Counted from the stretch's first letter, positions 1 through 7,536 are shown. The stretch is DNA of 12,875 nt from Candidatus Sphingobacterium stercoripullorum (GCA_019114715.1 DXEZ01000045.1:1-12875); one strand, 5' to 3'. A program made the numbers and translations. The notes: generated by a model from the letters alone, not told the origin.

Positions 1-296
1 TAAATCTTTAAAAAAGAGGAAATGACTTTGTCTCTTACGAGTGGGGTAAAATGTGCATATTTAGTTTTTAGGCTTTGGAAGTTTATATTCTGGCTCTTAT
101 AGCACAGGCTTTTCATTTGAACGTTATTTTGCTCCTAAGAAATTATAAAAATAATGTGATAATTGAAAAATAAACGAACAAAACGCTAACTTATCATATC
201 TTATAACTAAATTTGCTCGATAGTGACATCGTATTGATGTATATATGTCAGTTTGTTTACGATGTTAGAAGTTGAGAAAAAGAGGAATTATACACT
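1..296. other. non-coding leader upstream of secA
   Basis: This AT-rich stretch carries no gene I can defend. No + strand coding frame enters from the left edge, since all three frames hit stops within the first 25 bases. It contains a TAnnTTTG box at 208-215, an inverted repeat (TGACAT/ATGTCA, 224-250) between that box and secA, and a 26-codon ORF at 22-102. On the - strand one frame is open from an ATG at 116 to the left edge, but its product is not recognisable. The region most probably holds the secA promoter and 5' untranslated region. Confidence 0.6.
208..215 (+). promoter_or_regulatory. putative secA -7 promoter element
   Basis: TAAATTTG matches the Bacteroidota -7 consensus TAnnTTTG exactly. 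It lies 81 bases before the secA ATG, which implies an untranslated leader of roughly 75 bases. I see no clear TTTG -33 element at the expected 17-23 base spacing, so the call rests on the -7 box and its location. Confidence 0.35.
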
Positions 297-3200
297 ATGC
301 TTAAGTTTTTAGGAAAGTTACTTGGGAGTAAGTCAGACAGAGATATCAAATCTATACAACCCAAAGTTCATAAAATAAATGAAGAGTTTGCTAAACTTTC
401 AACCTTATCACACGATGAGTTGAGAGCAAAGACAACTGAATTTAAAAGTAGGATTTCAGAATATTTATCGGACATCGACCGAGAAATTGATGAGCTTAAA
501 AACCAAGCAGAGCTGCCTGAGACGGATATGGTTCAGAAAACTGAGCTTTATGATAGGGTAGATAGCTTAGTAAAGGAAAGGGACCAGAAGCTGGAGGTTA
601 TCCTAGCGGAAATCCTTCCCGAAGCATTTGCAGTAGTAAAAGAAACGGCAAAAAGATTTAGTGAAAATACGGAAATTGAAGTAACAGCTTCTGATTTCGA
701 TAGAGAACTTTCTATGACGAAGCCCCACGTTGTTTTAACGGACGATGGGAAAGCAATTTGGAAAAACTCATGGGAAGCAGCAGGTACGACCATCACTTGG
801 AATATGGTGCATTACGATGTGCAATTAATAGGTGGTGTTGTCTTGCACGAAGGTAAGATTGCTGAGATGGCAACTGGAGAAGGTAAAACCTTAGTAGGTA
901 CTTTGCCAACTTATCTGAATGCATTAGCGGGACAAACAGTTCATATAGTTACGGTGAATGACTACTTAGCCCGGAGGGACTCTGAGTGGAACGGCCCTAT
1001 ATTCGAATTCCATGGGATGAGTGTTAGCTGTATTGATAAGCACCTACCGAGCTCCCCACAACGGAGGGCCGCTTATGGTTGCGATATCGTTTATGGAACA
1101 AACAACGAATTTGGGTTTGACTATTTGCGTGATAATATGACGCAAACTAAGGACTCTATGGTACAAAGGAAGTTGCACTATGCGATTATTGATGAGGTGG
1201 ATTCAGTCCTTATTGATGACGCTAGAACCCCTTTGATAATCTCTGGTCCTATTCCTAAAGGCGACGAGCATGAGTTTTATGAGTTAAAACCTAGAGTAGA
1301 GCGCTTAGTAAATGCGCAGAAATCATATGTTAATAAAGCTTTAAATGATGCGAAAAAAGCATTAGCACAAGGAGATACCGATCCGGAACAAGGCGGTCTT
1401 TCTTTATTTAGAGCTTTTAGAGGTCTACCGAAAAATAAAGCGTTAATCAAATTTCTAAGTGAAGGTGCCAATAGGCAGGTCTTACAGAAGGTTGAGAACT
1501 TCTATCTTCAAGAGCAACAAAGGCATATGCCTAAAGCCGATGAGGAGTTGTATTTTGTAATTGACGAGAAACACAATCAGGTAGAGTTAACCGATAAGGG
1601 GATTGAGTTTATCACCGCGACTGGAGAGGACCCAAACTTCTTTATTTTACCAGACGTAGGAACGGAAATTGCAAATATTGAAAACGATGATATTAGCTTA
1701 GAAGAGAAAGCAAGTAAAAAGGATGAGTTACTGCGTGATTATTCCATAAAAGCAGAGCGTATTCACTCCATAAATCAATTGCTAAAGGCTTATACTTTAT
1801 TCGAAAGAGATGACGAATATATCGTTGATGAGGGTAAGGTGAAAATCGTAGACGAGCAGACGGGAAGGATTATGGATGGTCGTCGTTATTCCGATGGATT
1901 ACACCAAGCGATTGAAGCTAAGGAGAATGTTAAAGTAGAAGATGCCACTCAAACCTACGCTACTATTACCCTACAGAATTACTTTAGAATGTATCATAAG
2001 CTATCAGGTATGACGGGTACTGCGTCAACTGAGGCTGGTGAGTTGTGGGAGATCTACAACTTAGATGTTGTTGAAATTCCTACCAACAAACCGATACAAA
2101 GAGACGATAAACACGATTTAATTTATCGTACGGCACGTGAAAAATACAATGCCGTGGCTGCAGAAATCCAAAAGTTAACCGAGCAAGGTCGCCCGGTTTT
2201 AGTGGGTACTACTTCTGTGGAGATTTCTGAGCTTTTAAGCCGCATGTTGAAACTTCGTGGAATTAAACACAATGTTTTAAACGCTAAGCTCCACCAAAAG
2301 GAGGCTGATATTGTTGCAGAAGCTGGTAATCCAGGTACGGTAACTATTGCGACGAACATGGCTGGTAGGGGTACAGACATTAAATTAAGCAAAGAGGTAA
2401 TTGATGCTGGTGGATTAGCCATTATCGGTACAGAAAGGCACGAATCTCGTCGTGTAGATAGGCAGCTAAGAGGGCGTGCAGGACGTCAAGGAGACCCAGG
2501 AGCATCGCAGTTCTTTGTATCGCTTGAGGATAGCTTAATGCGCCTTTTCGCTTCCGAGAGAATCTCCAATATCATGGTGAAGATGGGAGTAGAAGAAGGA
2601 GAGGTGATGCAACATAGTATGCTGACTAAATCCATTGAAAGAGCACAAAGAAAAGTTGAAGAAAATAACTTTGGTATACGTAAGCGGTTGCTGGAGTACG
2701 ATGACGTGATGAACTCTCAGCGTACCGTAATTTACTCGAAACGTAAAAATGCGCTCTATGGCGAACGATTGGATGTAGATTTGAATAACACTATTTATGA
2801 CGTTGTCGATGAGTTGGTGCAACAACATAAACAGGATAATACGTTCGAAGAGTTTCAACTGGATTTGATTAGGCTGTTTGCGATAACTCCACAGATTTCT
2901 GAACAAGAGTTTGGGGATACACGCATGAATGATCTTACTGAAGATGTTTTTGAGCAAGTTATTAACACTTACCATACTAAAGCGGCGGCTATAGCATCGC
3001 AAACTTACCCAGTTTTACTCAATGTATTTGAAGAGAGAGGGAATGTTATCCAGAACGTTGTTATTCCATTTACAGACGGTACACGCGGACTTCAGGTATC
3101 TGTAAACCTTAAAAAGGCTATTGATAACCAAGGGAAGGAAGTATTTCGATCTTTTGAAAAAGGCGTGGTGCTGGCATTAATTGATGATGCTTGGAAAGAA

Positions 3201-3602
3201 CACCTGCGTGAGATGGACGATTTAAAACAATCAGTACAAAACGTTGTTTACGAACAAAAGGATCCAATTGTGGTGTACAAGATGGAAGCATATGAGCTGT
3301 TTAGAAGTATGCTTTCCAATATGAATAGGGATATAGTAAGCTTTTTATTTAAAGGAGAGATCCCAGGTGCTCAACAAGAACCTGAAAAAATCCAAGAAGC
3401 TCGTGATATTCCAAAACCAGATCCTAAGGTGAGGGCAACGAAAGCAGAAGTAGGTGCGCCTGCAGCTGGAAGTTCCCCTGAACAAAGAGATACGCGTGAG
3501 CAGGTTGTTACCCAACCCATCAAGCGTGAAAATCGGGTGGGAAGGAATGATCCTTGTCCTTGTGGTTCGGGATTGAAATACAAGAACTGTCACGGAAAAT
3601 AA
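297..3602 (+). CDS. secA: preprotein translocase subunit SecA
   Basis: ATPase motor that drives unfolded preproteins through the SecYEG channel; peripheral on the inner membrane. The 1101 residues carry the complete motor. Walker A is ATGEGKT at 192-198 (Lys197), the DEAD-type box is DEVD at 299-302 followed by LIDDARTPLIISG, the second helicase domain has ATNMAGRGTD at 685-694, and QLRGRAGRQGD lies at 723-733. The C-terminus is a zinc-binding tail of the CxCx8CH type (Cys1087, Cys1089, Cys1098, His1099), the known SecB/ribosome-binding element. The protein is about 200 residues longer than E. coli SecA. Much of the extra length lies around residues 320-440, between the DEVD motif and the rest of the preprotein-binding region, as is usual in Bacteroidota. 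The ATG follows AAAGAGGAAT, a plausible ribosome binding site 10-15 bases upstream. It is the first gene of a tightly packed + strand series. Confidence 0.98.
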   Translation: MLKFLGKLLGSKSDRDIKSIQPKVHKINEEFAKLSTLSHDELRAKTTEFKSRISEYLSDIDREIDELKNQAELPETDMVQKTELYDRVDSLVKERDQKLEVILAEILPEAFAVVKETAKRFSENTEIEVTASDFDRELSMTKPHVVLTDDGKAIWKNSWEAAGTTITWNMVHYDVQLIGGVVLHEGKIAEMATGEGKTLVGTLPTYLNALAGQTVHIVTVNDYLARRDSEWNGPIFEFHGMSVSCIDKHLPSSPQRRAAYGCDIVYGTNNEFGFDYLRDNMTQTKDSMVQRKLHYAIIDEVDSVLIDDARTPLIISGPIPKGDEHEFYELKPRVERLVNAQKSYVNKALNDAKKALAQGDTDPEQGGLSLFRAFRGLPKNKALIKFLSEGANRQVLQKVENFYLQEQQRHMPKADEELYFVIDEKHNQVELTDKGIEFITATGEDPNFFILPDVGTEIANIENDDISLEEKASKKDELLRDYSIKAERIHSINQLLKAYTLFERDDEYIVDEGKVKIVDEQTGRIMDGRRYSDGLHQAIEAKENVKVEDATQTYATITLQNYFRMYHKLSGMTGTASTEAGELWEIYNLDVVEIPTNKPIQRDDKHDLIYRTAREKYNAVAAEIQKLTEQGRPVLVGTTSVEISELLSRMLKLRGIKHNVLNAKLHQKEADIVAEAGNPGTVTIATNMAGRGTDIKLSKEVIDAGGLAIIGTERHESRRVDRQLRGRAGRQGDPGASQFFVSLEDSLMRLFASERISNIMVKMGVEEGEVMQHSMLTKSIERAQRKVEENNFGIRKRLLEYDDVMNSQRTVIYSKRKNALYGERLDVDLNNTIYDVVDELVQQHKQDNTFEEFQLDLIRLFAITPQISEQEFGDTRMNDLTEDVFEQVINTYHTKAAAIASQTYPVLLNVFEERGNVIQNVVIPFTDGTRGLQVSVNLKKAIDNQGKEVFRSFEKGVVLALIDDAWKEHLREMDDLKQSVQNVVYEQKDPIVVYKMEAYELFRSMLSNMNRDIVSFLFKGEIPGAQQEPEKIQEARDIPKPDPKVRATKAEVGAPAAGSSPEQRDTREQVVTQPIKRENRVGRNDPCPCGSGLKYKNCHGK

Positions 3603-3609
3603 TGTAGAT

Positions 3610-4056
3610 ATGAAACGATTGAGTTTATTGATTTTATTAAGTTGTGGGTTAAGTGCTTTACAGGCACAGACAAAACAAGTAGATATTCATCAAGACTCGG
3701 TAATTTCTATGCTTCAGGAATTTCGTGCTCAGTGGAATTTAAACCCTGAGCCGGAAAAGAAGATCACTTTTAGCTCTAGGCCTGTAGATAAAACAAATGC
3801 AACACGCGTGAAAATTCGCGGGTTTAGAGTTCAGATTTTTTCCGGATCTAGTAGAAACGATGCTTATGGCGTTCAGTCTAAGTTTAAATCGCAATACAAG
3901 GGATATGAAAGTTATCTCTCTTATGAAGAGCCAAATTATCGAGTCAAAGTAGGCGATTTCAGAAGCAGGGCTGAAGCAAACCGCTTTAGAGAAGTGTTGC
4001 GTAATCGCTACAGCAATGTGTTTGTAATTTCTGAAGACGTTTGGGTGTATCAGTAA
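3610..4056 (+). CDS. secreted SPOR-domain protein
   Basis: A 148-residue exported protein. Residues 1-19 form a signal peptide (KR, then a Leu-rich core, ending ALQA before Gln20), with no lipobox Cys at the cleavage site. After a polar linker, residues 71-141 match a SPOR domain: FRVQIFSGSSRNDA starts the first strand and helix, and YRVKVGDFRSRAEANRFREV is the repeated half. SPOR domains bind glycan strands lacking stem peptides, typically at division septa, so a periplasmic peptidoglycan-associated role is likely; the exact function is inference. It starts 7 bases after the secA stop and ends 6 bases before the amidohydrolase, so it is probably cotranscribed with both. Being Sec-exported, it is itself a likely client of its neighbour. 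Confidence 0.85.
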   Translation: MKRLSLLILLSCGLSALQAQTKQVDIHQDSVISMLQEFRAQWNLNPEPEKKITFSSRPVDKTNATRVKIRGFRVQIFSGSSRNDAYGVQSKFKSQYKGYESYLSYEEPNYRVKVGDFRSRAEANRFREVLRNRYSNVFVISEDVWVYQ

Positions 4057-4062
4057 GAAGCT

Positions 4063-5253
4063 ATGGTAGAGATAATTAAGTCACTTGCTGAGAAATTTGA
4101 AGATAAGCTGGTTGCTTTTAGACGCCATTTACACCAGAATCCTGAGCTTTCATTTCAGGAGTATAATACTTCGAAGTTTATTCAAAAAGCGCTTACAGAG
4201 CTTGGAGTCCCTTTTCAGGTCATTGGGTCTACCGGTGTGGTAGGGCAAATAGAGGGTTCATTACAACCCACTTCTGAGAGGGTGATTGCTTTAAGGGCTG
4301 ATATAGACGCTCTGCCGATTCAAGAAATCCCTGGCAGAGCTTATGGATCCAGCAATCAAGGCGTTATGCATGCATGTGGACATGATATGCACACAGCTAG
4401 CTTGCTTGGAGCAGCATACATCTTAACCCAACTGAAACAAAGTTTTTCCGGCACTATCAAGTTAGTTTTCCAGCCTGCTGAAGAAAAGATTCCAGGAGGT
4501 GCGCAGCTTTTGATTAAAGAAGGTGTTCTTAAAGATCCCCCCGTAGAGACTATGGTTGGCCAGCACGTTCAGCCTAGCTTAGAGGTTGGTAAAATTGGCT
4601 TTCGCTCGGGTAAATACATGGCCTCAGTTGATGAACTCTTTTTACGGGTAAGGGGAAAAGGTGGACACGGCGCATTACCCCATCTTGTAGTAGACCCAAT
4701 TGTTGTGGCCAGTCAAGTAGTCCTTGCATGCCAACAAGTGGTTAGCCGAATGAACGATCCACGAATTCCTTCAGTGTTGTCCTGGGGATATATAAAAGGT
4801 GAGGGCGCACATAATGTGATCCCCGATGCGGTTGAATTGTCTGGAACATTCCGAACATTCGATGAGGAGTGGAGAATACAGGCACATCAGAAAATTAAGA
4901 GCCTGGTAACAGGTATATGTGAAAGCTTAGGGGCAACATGTGACTTTGAAATAAAGCAAGGTTACCCTTTCCTTTTTAACGATATAGAGCTAACTGGTAA
5001 ACTGCAGAATTATGCGAAGGCTTACTTTGGTGCAGAAAATGTTGTCGATTTAGATATTTGGACGGCCTCAGAAGATTTTGCTTATTACAGTCATGAGGTG
5101 CCTAGTTGCTTTTATAGAATTGGAACAGGCAACAAAGATAAAGGGATAAACTCTCCAGTGCATACTTCCAATTTTGATATTGATGAGAGCTCCCTTAAAT
5201 TAGGAGCAGGCGCAATAAGCTATTTTGCTTTGATGCAGCTATTAGAACGTTAG
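4063..5253 (+). CDS. M20 family metallo-amidohydrolase
   Basis: A 396-residue enzyme of the M20D group (hippurate hydrolase, N-acyl-amino-acid amidohydrolase, plant IAA-amino-acid hydrolase). Members remove acyl groups from N-acylated amino acids using a two-metal site. All ligands expected by comparison with plant ILL2 are visible: Cys105 and His107 in HACGHDMH, catalytic Glu140 and ligand Glu141 in FQPAEE, His168 in GQHVQP and His367 in HTSNFD. The GGHGALPH segment in the middle belongs to the dimerisation lid domain. There is no signal peptide, so it should be cytoplasmic. The natural substrate cannot be read from the sequence; a role in recycling acylated amino acids or peptides is possible. 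It sits 6 bases after the SPOR gene and 3 bases before the next gene, consistent with one transcript. Confidence 0.92.
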   Translation: MVEIIKSLAEKFEDKLVAFRRHLHQNPELSFQEYNTSKFIQKALTELGVPFQVIGSTGVVGQIEGSLQPTSERVIALRADIDALPIQEIPGRAYGSSNQGVMHACGHDMHTASLLGAAYILTQLKQSFSGTIKLVFQPAEEKIPGGAQLLIKEGVLKDPPVETMVGQHVQPSLEVGKIGFRSGKYMASVDELFLRVRGKGGHGALPHLVVDPIVVASQVVLACQQVVSRMNDPRIPSVLSWGYIKGEGAHNVIPDAVELSGTFRTFDEEWRIQAHQKIKSLVTGICESLGATCDFEIKQGYPFLFNDIELTGKLQNYAKAYFGAENVVDLDIWTASEDFAYYSHEVPSCFYRIGTGNKDKGINSPVHTSNFDIDESSLKLGAGAISYFALMQLLER

Positions 5254-5256
5254 ACC

Positions 5257-5829
5257 ATGTCCTCACATCATATTGTAAGAGAAGATCAAGAGCCCGCAGT
5301 TATTGTTTTAACTCCAGAGCTCCTCCTCCAAGAAAAATACCATCAGCTACTGGAATGGAGCCCCACAATTATTTGTGACTTTAGTGCAGCGCGTGCATTA
5401 GATTCTTACGGAATCAAGGTGGATGTTATTGTGGATTCTAACACACACACCTTCCATCAATCCCATATTTCTTTTATTCCGCTAGAATCTACCGTGCTAG
5501 AAACAGCCATTGATTTTTTATGGCGGAGTGGGCGAAAGCAAGCTTATGTTTTAAGTGAGGCTATATCGCTGGGTTTAATGAATGAGCTAGCAAACCAAGA
5601 GTTAGGTCTAACGATCCTAACTCAGGAGGCCAGGTGGATGCTAATACGCAAAGAATACGCAAAATGGTACAGAGCCTCAGAGCTGCTGGAGGTCCTTTCA
5701 AATAGCTCCTATCAGGCATTAGGAGCGGTGGACGCAATTGGCGATAATAGTTTTCAAACCCGACAAGATGGAATTGTTCGCATTATTCCTGAATTAAATA
5801 CTTGGCTATGGTTGAAAGAAATGTATTAA
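5257..5829 (+). CDS. thiamine pyrophosphokinase-like protein, catalytic motifs eroded
   Basis: A 190-residue soluble protein that I place in the thiamine pyrophosphokinase (TPK) fold family. The N-terminal half follows the TPK layout: a strand ending IICDFSAARAL (38-48) where TPK has ADGGANRL; then GIKVDVIVDSNT (52-63) where TPK has GIKPDvIiGDfDS; then ESTVLETAIDFL (77-88) where TPK has kDkTDlekAl; then YVLSEAISLGLMNEL where TPK has GalGGRlDH. Most of the Asp, Gly and His residues that bind Mg-ATP and thiamine are missing or replaced. It may be inactive, or have a different role. Homologues of this length in related genomes are, as I recall, often labelled thiamine pyrophosphokinase. It starts 3 bases after the amidohydrolase stop and its end overlaps the acetyltransferase gene. 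A conserved hypothetical is the fallback call. Confidence 0.5.
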   Translation: MSSHHIVREDQEPAVIVLTPELLLQEKYHQLLEWSPTIICDFSAARALDSYGIKVDVIVDSNTHTFHQSHISFIPLESTVLETAIDFLWRSGRKQAYVLSEAISLGLMNELANQELGLTILTQEARWMLIRKEYAKWYRASELLEVLSNSSYQALGAVDAIGDNSFQTRQDGIVRIIPELNTWLWLKEMY

Positions 5830-6323
5830 ATATAAGGATGACCCCAGTAAATGATTCGGGGCTAGAGAAAATAAAATATTTGGCTTATAAGATCTGGCCA
5901 GAAGTTTATATACCAATAATTGGTGAAAAACAAGTAGAGTTTATGCTCTCTGAACGGTTTAATAAAGCAAGCCTTCAAAAAGCAAGGAAAGCAGGAGAAG
6001 AGTTTTATGTGTTGGAAATAGATTCTGTTGCAGTAGGCTTTTTAGGCCTGCGACAGGTGGAGCCTGAGAAAATTAGAATTGAAAAATGGTACCTGACCAA
6101 GGAGGTTCGTGGTAAGGGCCTTGGGAAAAGTTCTTTTTTAAAAGTCCGAGAAATTGCAGGAGCGCGGGGAGTGAAAAAAATAGAGCTGAATGTCCATAGG
6201 AGTAACCCAGCTTTTCATTTCTACCGCACGCTAGGTTTTCAAGTATCCCAGGAGGTTGATATTCCTTATTTTGAGTTCGTGCTTACCGATTTTGTGATGG
6301 AATATAACTTAGACCTAGCCTAA
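5808..6323 (+). CDS. GNAT family N-acetyltransferase
   Basis: A 171-residue single-domain GNAT enzyme that transfers an acetyl group from acetyl-CoA to an unknown acceptor. The acetyl-CoA pyrophosphate loop is RGKGLG at residues 101-106, preceded by the strand IRIEKWYLTKEVRG. Motif B is IELNVHRSNPAFHFYRTLGF, with the Tyr that usually protonates CoA. I start at the ATG at 5808 (MVERN); a TTG at 5802 is in frame but unlikely, and an ATG at 5838 would remove part of the first strand. The chosen start overlaps the preceding gene by 22 bases, so translation is probably coupled. The aromatic, YIPIIG-containing N-terminal region may define the acceptor site. It is the last of the five packed genes; the following gene has its own -7 box. 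Confidence 0.85.
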   Translation: MVERNVLNIRMTPVNDSGLEKIKYLAYKIWPEVYIPIIGEKQVEFMLSERFNKASLQKARKAGEEFYVLEIDSVAVGFLGLRQVEPEKIRIEKWYLTKEVRGKGLGKSSFLKVREIAGARGVKKIELNVHRSNPAFHFYRTLGFQVSQEVDIPYFEFVLTDFVMEYNLDLA

Positions 6324-6335
6324 AAAAATAAATAG

Positions 6336-6343
6336 TATCTTTG
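6336..6343 (+). promoter_or_regulatory. putative -7 promoter element of the rhodanese gene
   Basis: TATCTTTG matches the Bacteroidota -7 consensus TAnnTTTG. It lies in the 35-base gap between the acetyltransferase stop and the rhodanese ATG, giving a leader of about 10 bases. No convincing -33 element is visible upstream, so the rhodanese gene may also be read from the secA transcript. Confidence 0.35.
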
Positions 6344-6358
6344 TTAAAAATTAAACTT

Positions 6359-6673
6359 ATGAAGGAAATTACAGTACAAGAACTTCAGCAAATGAAGGAG
6401 AATAAAGAAGACTTCCAATTGATTGATGTTAGAGAGTCTTTCGAATACGATTTGTCCAACTTAGGTGGTGAGAACATTCCCTTAGCTGGTATCTTATTAG
6501 AGGTTGATAAGATCGCAAAGGATAAGCCAGTTATATTACAATGTAGAAGTGGAAAGCGTAGTGCGCAGGCCATGATGCTATTGCAGCAAGAGGGCTTTGA
6601 TAATTTATCAAATCTTAAAGGAGGCATTGTTGCTTGGCAAAAAGAAATTGATCCTTCAATGGAGGTTTATTAA
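6359..6673 (+). CDS. single-domain rhodanese-like protein
   Basis: A 104-residue rhodanese domain with no signal peptide, so cytoplasmic. Rhodaneses carry sulfane sulfur on a loop cysteine as a persulfide. Here the loop is CRSGKRS with Cys62 as the nucleophile, on the small side of the range and typical of GlpE/PspE-sized single-domain enzymes. The family N-terminal motif LIDVRESFEYDLSNL is present (Asp23, Arg25), as is the late GGIVAWQKEI. I chose the ATG at 6359; a TTG at 6341 would add six residues that overlap the -7 box. The acceptor is unknown, for example cyanide, thioredoxin or a sulfur-relay partner. The next gene begins 33 bases downstream and both end at the terminator at 6981. Confidence 0.9.
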   Translation: MKEITVQELQQMKENKEDFQLIDVRESFEYDLSNLGGENIPLAGILLEVDKIAKDKPVILQCRSGKRSAQAMMLLQQEGFDNLSNLKGGIVAWQKEIDPSMEVY

Positions 6674-6706
6674 TAGAATTGCAGACTTTGATATAAGGAC
6701 CTGAAA

Positions 6707-6952
6707 ATGGCTAAAAATGTAATATTTAATGTTCTGATTAATGTTGCCATTGTATTTTTAATACTCATGGGTGCAACAGCTTATAAGTCAGGAAATGCGT
6801 TGGTGTTAGGTGCATGTATAGCCTTTCTCGTGCTTTTAATCTATTTGAAAGTTGTTTTAGTTAAACATGTTCGTAGAAACTACATGAATAAAGCTAATCC
6901 TCCGAATGTACGAAAGGGGCAACCCTCAAAAAGGACAAAACGAAAAAAATAA
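6707..6952 (+). CDS. small two-helix membrane protein, unknown function
   Basis: An 81-residue protein I do not recognise by name. Two hydrophobic segments, about residues 7-25 and 30-52, are separated by a short YKSGNA turn, which indicates an inner-membrane helical hairpin. The C-terminal 28 residues are strongly basic (HVRR, then repeated Lys and Arg ending KRTKRKK), so by the positive-inside rule both termini should be cytoplasmic. The ATG follows AAGGACCTGAAA, a possible weak ribosome binding site. It lies 33 bases after the rhodanese gene and 28 bases before a strong terminator, so it is the end of this transcription unit. The basic tail could contact nucleic acid or acidic lipids, but that is speculation. 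Confidence 0.7.
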   Translation: MAKNVIFNVLINVAIVFLILMGATAYKSGNALVLGACIAFLVLLIYLKVVLVKHVRRNYMNKANPPNVRKGQPSKRTKRKK

Positions 6953-6980
6953 AATAGATCAAATTCTTTAATAAATTTAC

Positions 6981-7016
6981 ACCACTTATCTCTTCTCGGG
7001 TAGGTGGTCTTTTTTT
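6981..7016 (+). terminator. intrinsic terminator of the + strand unit
   Basis: ACCACTTA (6981-6988) pairs with TAGGTGGT (7001-7008) in an 8-base-pair stem with one G-U pair and a 12-base loop, followed by TCTTTTTTT style U-tract at 7009-7016. It lies 28 bases after the small membrane protein gene. Confidence 0.85.
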
Positions 7017-7070
7017 GCCAGTAATTGTAGGTTATTCTCCGGGGATGGGATGGTATTAGCTGAAGAGTCA

Positions 7071-7105
7071 TAAAAAGAGGCAAATGATTGATTACCATTT
7101 GCCTC
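7071..7105 (-). terminator. intrinsic terminator of gcvH
   Basis: GAGGCAAATG (7077-7086) and CATTTGCCTC (7096-7105) are a perfect 10-base inverted repeat with a 9-base loop. Read on the - strand the hairpin is followed by TTTTTA, so it terminates leftward transcripts; on the + strand there is no T-run after it. It lies 50 bases beyond the gcvH stop. Confidence 0.8.
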
Positions 7106-7123
7106 AAGCGTATATTACTTAGT

Positions 7124-7152
7124 CACTACAATGGATATTGCAGTGTTTTTTT
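7124..7152 (+). terminator. possible second rightward terminator next to gcvH stop
   Basis: CACTACAA (7124-7131) pairs with TTGCAGTG (7138-7145) with one A-C mismatch and a 6-base loop, followed by seven T residues (7146-7152). It ends just before the gcvH stop codon and could block + strand read-through into antisense gcvH. On the - strand the mismatch becomes a G-U pair, but only an A-run is adjacent. Confidence 0.5.
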
Positions 7153-7155
7153 CAA

Positions 7156-7536
7156 TTATAAGCCTACTTCTTCTTTGTATTGATCTGCCGTAAGCAAGCC
7201 TTCAGCATCCGATGGGTTTGCAAGCTTAATGCGAATTAACCAACCTTTCCCATATGGGTCTTCATTTACTAATTCCGGAGCGCTGTCAATTTCAGGGTTT
7301 ACCTCTAGGATATTACCCGTAATTGGCATAAATAAATCCGAAACTGTTTTCACTGCTTCAATAGTACCGAAAACATTATCAACCTCAACATCTTCCCCTT
7401 CAGTATCTATATCAACAAAGACGATATCTCCTAGTTCACTTTGTGCAAAATCAGTAATACCAATTACAGCCTCATCACCTTCAACACGAACCCATTCATG
7501 TTCTTTGGTGTACTTTAACTCAGATGGAAAATTCAT
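7156..7536 (-). CDS. gcvH: glycine cleavage system H protein
   Basis: The 126-residue lipoyl carrier that shuttles the aminomethyl intermediate between the P, T and L proteins of the glycine cleavage system; cytoplasmic. The length is normal for the family. The lipoyl-attachment segment reads GTIEAVKTVSDLFMP, with Lys63 as the modified residue, and the flanking features are classic: KYTKEHEWVRVEG at the N-terminus, GITDFAQSELGDIVFVD before the attachment hairpin, and NEDPYGKGWLIRIK near the end. It stands alone here, without gcvP or gcvT beside it, has its own -7 box at 7572-7579 and its own terminator at 7071-7105, so it is probably a single-gene unit. It is divergent from anmK. Confidence 0.97.
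   Translation of the reverse strand: MNFPSELKYTKEHEWVRVEGDEAVIGITDFAQSELGDIVFVDIDTEGEDVEVDNVFGTIEAVKTVSDLFMPITGNILEVNPEIDSAPELVNEDPYGKGWLIRIKLANPSDAEGLLTADQYKEEVGL

Noticed and set aside
1..116. - strand frame open from an ATG at 116 to the left edge
   Set aside because: About 38 codons are visible with no recognisable similarity and no exact -7 box upstream. It could be the start of a divergent gene, but the window is too short to support it.
2535..3002. 155-codon open frame on the - strand inside secA
   Set aside because: It lies wholly within strongly conserved SecA coding sequence, has no recognisable domain and no promoter box.
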